Assembly (NCBI RefSeq): GCF_949987535.1 | Contig: NC_080072.1 | Span: 55,434,356 to 55,498,355, forward strand | Source of the DNA: Balaenoptera acutorostrata | Lineage: Eukaryota; Chordata; Mammalia; Artiodactyla; Balaenopteridae | Reading direction: 5' to 3' | Length of the DNA: 64,000 bases | In this document: positions 56,331 to 64,000 of the stretch, piece after piece | How the letters are laid out: each line of letters starts with the position of its first letter | Numbering within the stretch: the stretch's first letter is position 1 | The notes under the pieces: generated by a model | Seen by the model: the letters and a program-made list of their open reading frames with translations, nothing else | Databases searched by the model: none | Told to the model about the DNA's origin: nothing | Program-made: the position numbers and the translations under genes

Positions 56331-57165
56331 TGCCATACAAATTATATTCCCATCTGTGGATCAAATGGGGACACGTACCAAAATGAATGCTTTCTCAGAA
56401 GGGCTGCTTGTAAGCACCAGGAAGAGATAATAGTAGTAGCAAGGGGACCATGCTACTCTGATAATGGCTCTGGATCTGGAGAGAGAGAAGAGGAAGGGGC
56501 AGGGAGAGTTGTTCGCAGAAAACACTCCAAGTGTGGACCTTGCAAATATAAAGCTGAGTGTGATGAAGATGCAGAGAATGTTGGGTGTGTATGTAATATA
56601 GATTGTAGTGGATACAGTTTTAATCCTGTGCCTGCTTCTGATGGGAGTTCCTATAACAATCCCTGTTTTGTTCGAGAAGCATCTTATATAAAACAGGAAC
56701 AAATTGATATAAGGCATCTTGGTCATTGCACAGACACAGATGACACTAGTTTGTTCGGAAAGAAAAATGATGGACTACAATATCAACCAGATGTGAAAGA
56801 TGCTAGTGATCAAAGGGAAGATGTTTATATTGGAAACCACATGCTTTGCCCTGAAAACCTCAATAGTTACTGTATCCATGGAAAATGTGAATTCATTTAT
56901 TCTACTCAGGCATCTTATAGATGTGAATCTGGTTACACTGGACAGCACTGTGAAAAGACAGACTTTAGTATTCTCTATGTCGTGCCAAGTAGGCAAAAGC
57001 TTACTCATGTTCTTACTGCAGCAATCATTGGAGCTGTACAGATTGCCATTATAGTAGCAGTTGTCATGTGCATAACAAGAAAATGCCCTAAAAACAATAG
57101 AGGATGACGACAGCAGCAAAACCTAGGCCATTTTACTTCAGATACATATTTCTAGAATGGTTTAA
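56331..57165 (+). pseudogene. TMEFF1P: TMEFF1 processed pseudogene (retrocopy, 5'-truncated)
   Basis: Uninterrupted frame matching the C-terminal two-thirds of TMEFF1 (tomoregulin-1), a membrane protein with two follistatin/Kazal domains and one EGF-like domain. It starts inside the first follistatin domain (CHTNYIPICGSNGDTYQNEC), runs through the second (CGPCKYKAECDEDAENVGC), the EGF-like domain (SGYTGQHCEKTDFS) and the transmembrane helix (AAIIGAVQIAIIVAVVMC). An intact multi-exon coding sequence without introns marks a reverse-transcribed mRNA. Damage: N-terminus absent; TGA at 57105-57107, where I recall Arg in the parent; a further shift near 57145-57155; and Cys lost at three expected disulfide sites (FNPVPASD, EASYIKQ, ASYRCESG). 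It lies in a UVRAG intron, same strand. No promoter is visible, so it is probably not translated. Confidence 0.93.
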
Positions 57166-58490
57166 ACTGATGACTTTTATATGTATACTGACCATGTGAT
57201 GTACATTTATTATGTCTTTTTTTTAAAGAATGGAAATATTTATTTCAGAGGCCTTATTTCTGGACATTTTTAGTGTAGTACTGTTGGCTCGTATTTAGAA
57301 TATTCAGCTACAACAGTTTTGGACTGTTTAGTAGTCTTTGTTTTATGTTTTTAAATACAGAAATTGATTTCACAAATTTGTACTACATGGTAATTCTAAG
57401 ACTTGTTCTTTACCCATGCAATGTAATATTTTTGCAAAGACGGACCACTTCCAAATGGTTATAAAGTCATACCCACTTCTTCCACAATGACCACAGCAAA
57501 TGACCAAGCTTGAACTGAAGGTATAGATGTTTACAGATTACTTTTCTTACAAAAAAAATCTAGAAGACACTGTGTTTAGACATTTCAGTGTTCTTGAGAT
57601 TTATTAACTGATTTTTTAGACACTACCTGTTGCATGAACTGTAAAGCTATGTGTGTTAGATGTAAAATATTTATAAGATGTATGAACTGGAATTTGATCA
57701 TTTCTCTCTTTGAAAAAATAATTCTGAATTTTTAAAAGTATATGGTAGCAATGATGGAACGGATCACTGAAAAGTAGATTTAGATGTTGTGAAAATAGTC
57801 TGTTTAACAAACAGATTTGAATGAAGCCTACTCTATCATTTTTATAAAAAACCAGTTAAAACCATCTCTTTTTTTTCCCTTTTAAAATAAATGATTAGTT
57901 TAAAATCAGTTCTGTAAAGGCTAGATGTTTTTATAGAGCAGATACAGACTAAGAAAGTGAGCATATTATCTCAGTTTATTATCTAATTTGAGAGATAATA
58001 AAAATACCTTGTTTTGTGCCTTTTATTCAGTAACACTCCTTTCTTTACCTTGTCTTATGAACACATTGCAAGATTCATCAGACATACCCCTGGGAGAGCA
58101 AGAAAGACAATCTCATTTTGAGCAGAGAATGATATGGCTGGTTGATGGGTGGTTTGGGACTAGTCTCAACAGTCATTTTGTCACTGAGAGTAAAGGCCCG
58201 ATTATTGACTAGAAAGTACTTTTTAGATAAAGTTTTAGGGCCAACTTAAAAGTTGTTAGTTCAGAATATCTATTTCAGTTTTTTGGCTTTTCCAGTGAAA
58301 ATAATGTAATTATGCTTAAATGACCCAGTCCTCACTCCCTGCAAAAATATGCTGACATCAGGACCTATTTGTTTGACAAGACTAATTCAGAGGAACAATA
58401 AGCAGTGTTTTCACACTCAAAACTAGCCAATGAAATAAAAGGTTACAAATATTAAATTAGAAATGATTCATTGTCGTGAATTTCACACAT
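57166..58490 (+). pseudogene. Probable 3' UTR part of the TMEFF1 retrocopy, then intron
   Basis: Follows the old stop position without interruption and looks like 3' UTR (AT-rich, no repeat). AATAAA occurs at 57886-57891 and 58434-58439; either could mark the old polyadenylation signal. I see no remaining A-tail or clear target-site duplication, so the end of the retrocopy is uncertain. Confidence 0.5.
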
Positions 58491-58953
58491 GGGTGTGCCT
58501 GAGTGTACACTTGTGTACACAGAGCAACATCAGATAATATTAGAAAAAGATTGATTCCTAGAACTCAGCTAATCATTATGTTCACCAGATGTCTTTTGAG
58601 TAAAATATTCCTCTTTTCTCTATTGTGTTGCAAACACTTGAACTCCTGGAAGACACTAAAACTCAATTTGAGTATAGATACTCTCTCTTCATCTAGGAGT
58701 CATACACTTACTGAGGGTTAAATTGTTTATAGCTCTTTCAGTTGACTCTTTTCTACTTTAATCTTTTATGAAACGTCTGGGGGGTAGGAAACCCAAAGGG
58801 GAAATCCACAGACATACGAAGAAAGGCCAAAAAATAGGAGAATACACATATAAGGAAATAGAAATAATAATATAAAAAAAGACTTCTAAGAATTTCAGAA
58901 TTCTCAAAGGAGGAAATAGCATCCATAAAAAAAGAATGAGATTTTATGAAACA
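58491..58953. other. UVRAG intron, unassigned
   Basis: About 460 bp. No gene or nameable repeat. Confidence 0.5.
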
Positions 58954-58968
58954 GAAATAGGTAGTTGT

Positions 58969-59189
58969 TGGGACTTCCCTGGTGGTCCAGTGGCTGAGAC
59001 TCCATGTTGCCAATTCAGGGGGCCCAGGTTCGATCCCTGGCCAGGGAACTAGATCCCACATGCCGCAACTAAAGGTCCTGCATGCCGCAATTAAAAAGAT
59101 CCCACCTGCCATGCAACGAAGATCCTGTGTGCTGCAACTAAGACCAGGTGCAGCCAAATAAATTCAAAATAAAAATAAAAAAATAAAAA
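58969..59189 (+). repeat. CHR-1-like SINE with repeated body unit
   Basis: Forward SINE 'gggacttccctggtggtcca'; body has several 'ctgccatgcaacgaagatc' / 'catgccgcaactaa' style units, then A-tail. TSD 'gaaataggtagttgt' at 58954-58968 and 59190-59204, perfect. Confidence 0.9.
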
Positions 59190-59246
59190 GAAATAGGTAG
59201 TTGTGACTCAAAAGACATAGAAAAATGTATTTTTTAAAAAGACCCT

Positions 59247-59562
59247 TGGGCTTCCCTGGTGGCGCAGTGGTTGAGAATCTGCCTGCCAATGCAGGGGACA
59301 CAGGTTCGAGCCCTGGTCTGGGACGATCCCACATGCTGCGGAGCAAGTAGGCCCGTGAGCCACAACTGCTGAGCCTGCGCGTCTGGAGCCTGTGCTCCGC
59401 AACAAGAGAGGCCGCGATAGTGAGAGGCCCGCGCACTGCGATGAAGAGTGGCCCCCACTCGCCGCAACTAGAGAAAGCCCTCGCACAGAAACGAAGACCC
59501 AACACAACCAATAAGTAAATAAATAAAAGTCATTTGTGAGACAAATATTAAAAAAAAAAAAA
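59247..59562 (+). repeat. CHR-2-type SINE with long A-tail
   Basis: Full-length forward copy, tail ending in about 18 A's. TSD 'aaaaagaccct' at 59236-59246 and 59563-59573. Confidence 0.94.
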
Positions 59563-59573
59563 AAAAAGACCCT

Positions 59574-60033
59574 CATAAATAGTAGACTAGACACACTTAA
59601 GGAGAGAATTTGTGAATAGTAAATAGAAATGAAAAACGTCACCCAGATTGCAGCCCAGAGAGATAAAGAGATATATGAGACAGAAGTTATAGGACACAGA
59701 GGTTAATTAAGAGGTGTCAACATGCATCTAATAGGAATTCTAGGAATAGAGATTAGAGGGAATGGCAGTGAAGAAGTATTATTTAAAAGTGGCTGAGTAA
59801 AAAAATACAGAGAGGAAATTATGACAACAAAAAAGGAGACACTTATAGATACAACAGAGACTGAAAAATCATAAGAACATACTGTGAACAACTTTTAGGT
59901 AGAATGGAATTTTTTAGCAAAAAGTATGTAAAATATAACAAAATTGATTTAAAAAGAAATGGGAAAACTGAATAAGATCTGTTTCCAGAGCATGATAGAA
60001 TAGGTATCTGGACCAACACTGAAAATGTAGGAT
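59574..60033 (+). repeat. Old L1/HAL1-like fragment, sense
   Basis: A-rich ORF1-region style sequence ('gcccagagagataaagagat', 'gaatggcagtgaagaagtat'). No intact frame. Confidence 0.5.
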
Positions 60034-60046
60034 TAAAAAAAGAATC

Positions 60047-60270
60047 GGCCCGTGAGCCACAACTACTGAGCCTGCGCGTCTGGAGCCTGTGCTCCGCAAC
60101 AAGAGAGGCCGCGATAGTGAGAGGCCCGCGCACTGCGATGAAGAGCGGCCCCCACTCGCCGCAACTGGAGAAAGCCCTCGCACAGAAACAAAGACCCAAC
60201 ACAGCCAAAAATAAATAAATAAAATTTTTTTAAAAAGTATTAAAAAAAAAAAGAGATTTACTTTAAAAAA
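60047..60270 (+). repeat. 5'-truncated CHR-2-type SINE
   Basis: Starts at 'ggcccgtgagccacaactac', so the tRNA-like head with promoter boxes is missing. The body and tail are otherwise like full copies. Flanks 'aaaaaaagaatc' before (60035-60046) and after (about 60271-60282) look like a TSD, so the truncation happened at insertion. Confidence 0.85.
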
Positions 60271-60282
60271 AAAAAAAGAATC

Positions 60283-61960
60283 TTAAATGTATCTATTAGT
60301 TGACAATAAAATAAAGAATACTTAGGTCAAAAGCTGAGTGATGGCGAGAACCTAGAGAGATAAGGTGAGCAAGCTTTTGCCTTGAAGGCATTTAATAAAC
60401 AACCTGATCAGGACAATATGAAAAACAGACTGGTAGACAAACTGATTTATGGACATAAATACAAAAATACAAATTAAAATGTGTGCAAGCTGAATCTAAC
60501 AGTTGAGAAGAGTCAGTGGCTCAACACTAAAAAGTCTTCCACATAATTCACTCATTAACAGATAAACAGAAATATCATGTGGTTGTTTTTTTACTAAGTG
60601 CAGAAAAAGCATTCAATAAAATTCAACACTTATTTAGAAAGACAATAATAGGTTTTGATTAGGAGCATAAACTGTAGAACCAGATGGCATGAGTTTGAAT
60701 CTAAACTCTTACTTATTGTATATGGTATTGTCTTGATTTCATGCTTGTTAGATGTTGGGCAGAGAACCCAACTATGCTGTGCCTGGACTTCTGACCTACA
60801 AAAAATATGAGCTAATAAATGAGTGGCTTTTTAAAAAACTTAAGGTGTGATGGACATATAACATTATATTAGTTTCAGGTATACAATATAATGATTCAAT
60901 ATTTGTATATGCTGAGAGCTGATCACAACAATAAGGCTAGTTACCATCCATCACTATACAAAGTTACAAATTTTTTCCTTGTAATGAGAACTTTTAAGAT
61001 TTATAATCTGTTGTTTTAATCTGAGAAATGTTTTGTGTTTTTTTTAAATAGTAATAGAAAACAGTTACATCATGTGACCTTGGACAGATTACTTGATCTC
61101 AATGCTTTACTTTATTGTCTGTAAAATGGAGATAATAATAGTACCCATCTCATAAGGTGTTTGGGTGGATTCAGGGAGCCAGTACATGTAAAATATATAT
61201 GGCACATGGTAAAGCCTCAAATGATTGCAAATAGTACTAGTCGTTGTTATAGAAACTATTTGAAAACTAGAAAAAGCAGGGAATTTCCTTAAAATGCTAA
61301 AGAATAGTTATCAATCCTATAATAACCATTAGGCTAAATAGTGAAACTATTTCCATTAAAGTCAGAAAGCAGATAAGGATGCCAGTTATTATACAGTAAA
61401 ATATTTTAGAACGTTATGCTTGAGGTCCTGGTCTATATAATTAAATGGAGAAAAGAGATGAAGTATAAATATTTTAAATAAAGGGACAAAATTGTCTTTT
61501 GCAGATATGAATGTTATGTAGAAGCTGTGAGGGAATCTGCAAACTATTAGAATTAGAAAACTAGCCATTTGTTGGATATAAGATCAACATGAAAATTAAG
61601 TAAATTCTATATACCAGTAATAACCAAATAGAGAGTGACCACAATATAAGTACCTCGTAATATATTTAATAAAAATGTGAAAGACCTTTATCAATGAAAA
61701 ATATATAACATTATAAAAATGATAATGAAGGACATAAAATATCTGAATAAACGAATGTACACATATATGTACCTGGTTTAACTAGGCCTTCTGCTACTCT
61801 GATTTTTATGAAAATATAGCAGAAATTAGTTTGGCTAAAAAATAAATAGGATACCCAAATACTTTTTGGAGACTTTGGTTTTTTGTCCAGAAAATCATGG
61901 GAGAATCCCTTCTTCCTGTCAAGATTCAATTTAAAACAAAAATTTCCTTTTATAAGTTAG
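60283..61960. repeat. Old L1 pieces in both orientations, plus MIR
   Basis: 60283-60660 and 61290-61960 are sense L1 remnants ('gcattcaataaaattcaaca', 'tgaggtcctggtctatataa'). 60835-61020 is an antisense L1 3' piece ('tattagtttcaggtatacaa'). 61060-61235 is a sense MIR ('gtgaccttggacagattact', 'gtctgtaaaatggagataat'). Confidence 0.65.
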
Positions 61961-61989
61961 TGAGTGAAAACTTCAGCATGTAAATAGCA

Positions 61990-62032
61990 AAAGAAAGAAA
62001 GGAAAGAGGGAGGAAGGAAGGAAAGAAAGAAG
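61990..62032. repeat. (GAAA/GGAA)n simple repeat
   Basis: Purine-only tract of GAAA and GGAA units, about 40 bp. Confidence 0.93.
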
Positions 62033-62099
62033 GATGGAATCCAGACAATATAAAAAGCTTTTGGTTCAGTAGTTAAAAGAAACAGCTCAAAGAATTATG

Positions 62100-63583
62100 A
62101 AAGGATATTAATTCCATCAGTCAGATTTCAGTCAGGAAAGCAGAATCAGTATGAGTGTTATGGTATAAGGGATTTATTATAAGCATAAGATATTACAAAA
62201 CTGTGGGAGAAGCTGGAGAAGAATCCAAAACGGGGAGTTGGAGGATCAGAGAAAGTCACTAACCAGCCCTTCAGAAGCTTGGTGCAGGTGGACAGCTCAG
62301 GCCAGGAGGTGGGAAGGAAGATCTAACCAGCTGCCGAGTGGAACCCGAAAGGAGAGCAGGTGGGGAAACATCTAGGGAGGACTGTTACCACTGCATCTGT
62401 TAGTGGGCCTGGAGTCACTATTTGTCAGCAGCACCAGCAGTTGGGAACAAGAGCTAGATGCAGAACAGGAGCACCAAGACCAGATGGAATCTGCAGGCAG
62501 CCCATGTCTGTCTCTTACTGGGTCTAACCACCATTCACTTCAGAGCTTCATGGCTGCTGCTTCACTTCTGTTCTCCAAATCTCGTGCCAATTTTTGTTCA
62601 GCTCTAGCCTGGATCCACACATGTGCTGGTATTCTGGGAAATAGTTCTTATTTAACCAGGTGCACACAGTAAAAAACCCACGACAGATATGAATAGGCTC
62701 TGTACTCTATTCTAGGAATATAAAGAGTAATAACAACAATAGTAATCACTCAGAAAATTATAGTTGCTCTTACTGTGTTTCAGGTACTGTTGAAAATTAT
62801 ATAGTCACAATAGCAGTATGAGATTAATGCTGTTATTATTCCCCTTGTATTGATGTGTAACCTGAGTCACAGACAGGTCAAATTTACTTCCAAAGCTACA
62901 CATTGTTCTCTAGGGTCAGCAGCAGCAACATTCTGGAGGAATCTAGTAAAGTGGGGACATACTTAGAAAGTGTATTCATACTAGAAAAACTTGCTCAAAG
63001 GAGGGCAAAAATTAGAAAAAAGTAGAAACAGCCTAAATCTTCGTCAGTAAGGAAGTAGAGAAGTAAAGTCTGAATAACCATAAGATAGAGTACTAATTAG
63101 GAGTTCAAAGAAATGCATTACATATGTATATCAGCAAAAATACCTCTTAAAAAACAGTACTGAGGGGAAAAGTGAGTTGCAGAATGATATACATGATCTC
63201 TCATTGTTCATTTAAACATTTGTATTTTAAAAGTATAAAAAGTGATATATACAGATGTTCACCAAATTTATAAAGCTCGTAGCTTGTGGGAGGGGCCATG
63301 GCACATGCAGTTGCTTGTCTACCCACAGCCATTCTTGGCTTCCTACTTATCAGCAGAGCTCCATTTTGTTAATTATTCTTTCTCTTCATTTGCTATATGG
63401 AAGGTGGGGCTCAGCCCCCAGCAGTAAATTACAACTGGCTTTTTACCAATCATAGTAAGTCCGTTCCATCACCAGAGCTTGGTTTGTGCATAAACTTGTG
63501 TCACAGTTATGGCCAGTTCTCTGGGGGTATTTCTGGGAATGAGTGAGTCCCATCAATCACTGTTTTAGTGCCTCACTTTTAAA
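62100..63583. other. UVRAG intron, unassigned, with a MIR fossil
   Basis: 62100-62690 looks repeat-derived (starts 'gatttcagtcaggaaagcag') but I cannot name it; its 89-codon frame at 62403-62672 is not a known protein. 62755-62905 is an antisense MIR ('gtgtttcaggtactgttgaa'). 63260-63580 is unassigned. Confidence 0.45.
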
Positions 63584-63596
63584 AATGAATGGTCAG

Positions 63597-63909
63597 GGAC
63601 TTCCCTGGTGGCGCAGTGGTTAACAATCCGCCTGCCAATGCAGGGGACGCGGGTTCAATCCCTGGTCCGGCAAGATCCCACATGCCACGGAGTAACTAAG
63701 CCCGTGCGCCACAACTACTGAGCCCGCATGCCACAACTGCTGAAGCACACGCACCTAGAGCCCGTGCTCTGCAACAAGAGAAGCCACTGCAATGAGAAGC
63801 CCACGCACTGCAACGAAGAGTAGCCCCTGCTCACCACAACTAGAGAAAGCCCGCATGCAGCAACAAAGACCCAACACAGCCAAAAACTAAATAAATGAAT
63901 GAGTGAATG
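63597..63909 (+). repeat. CHR-type SINE, long variant
   Basis: Forward SINE 'gggacttccctggtggcgca', body with an additional 'cacaactgctgaagcacacg' block, tail 'aactaaataaatgaatgagt'. TSD 'aatgaatggtcag' at 63584-63596 and 63910-63922. The last 78 bases of the window (from 63923) resemble old L1 sequence at about 20875 ('catcagatatttg'). Confidence 0.92.
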
Positions 63910-64000
63910 AATGAATGGTCAGCCAAGGATCATCAGATATTTGGGGAGAGCTCTCACACGAGATACAGAAGCCAAAATAAATAATCAAAAAAATGTGAAG

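Noticed and set aside
56361..57119. Reverse-strand frames of 121 and 114 codons
   Set aside because: Antisense shadows of the TMEFF1 retrocopy.
59164..59642. Overlapping reverse open frames of 77-144 codons
   Set aside because: All are translations of the forward SINE at 59247-59562 and its flanks; no independent coding evidence.

Overview
The window is nuclear DNA from a mammal, very probably a cetacean. The main evidence is about twenty tRNA-derived SINEs of the CHR type (head 'ggcttccctggtggcgcag', box-B-like 'ggttcgagccc', tail 'acacagccaaaaataaataa'). Many are flanked by perfect 10-17 bp target-site duplications, so they are fairly young. I saw no ruminant BovB/Bov-tA elements. Placing it among toothed whales would be inference only.

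One protein-coding gene is present: UVRAG (UV radiation resistance-associated gene, a Beclin-1/PI3KC3 partner), on the + strand. Five internal coding exons are visible at 2741-2867, 26942-27026, 28586-28673, 30403-30463 and 38664-38829. All have GT/AG borders and matching phases. Together they encode about 175 residues: the second half of the coiled coil and the start of the Beclin-like domain. The 5' exons (C2 domain) and 3' exons (rest of the Beclin-like domain and the C-terminal tail) lie outside the window. Everything else is UVRAG intron.

Layout: 1-2740, intron full of antisense L1. 2868-26941, a 24-kb intron with antisense L1, a Tigger1 DNA transposon (6324-8676) broken by a SINE and an internal deletion, L2 and MIR fossils, and a long sense-strand old L1 (about 20.6-24.0 kb). 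27027-38663, three shorter introns with two sense-strand L1 3' ends, an ancient repeat and two SINEs in opposite orientation. 38830-64000, part of a >25-kb intron with stacked antisense L1s (40.5-46.6 kb), a probable solo LTR (about 42.0-42.5 kb), a repeat-poor stretch (46.7-53.6 kb), a TMEFF1 processed pseudogene (from 56.33 kb) and more SINEs and L1 pieces.

I found no CRISPR array, RNA gene, promoter or CpG island, and no new multi-gene system. The points worth a second look are structural: inverted SINE pairs around UVRAG exons, an insertion that seems to consist only of a poly(A) tail, nested insertions, a transposon deletion with microhomology, and the TMEFF1 retrocopy.
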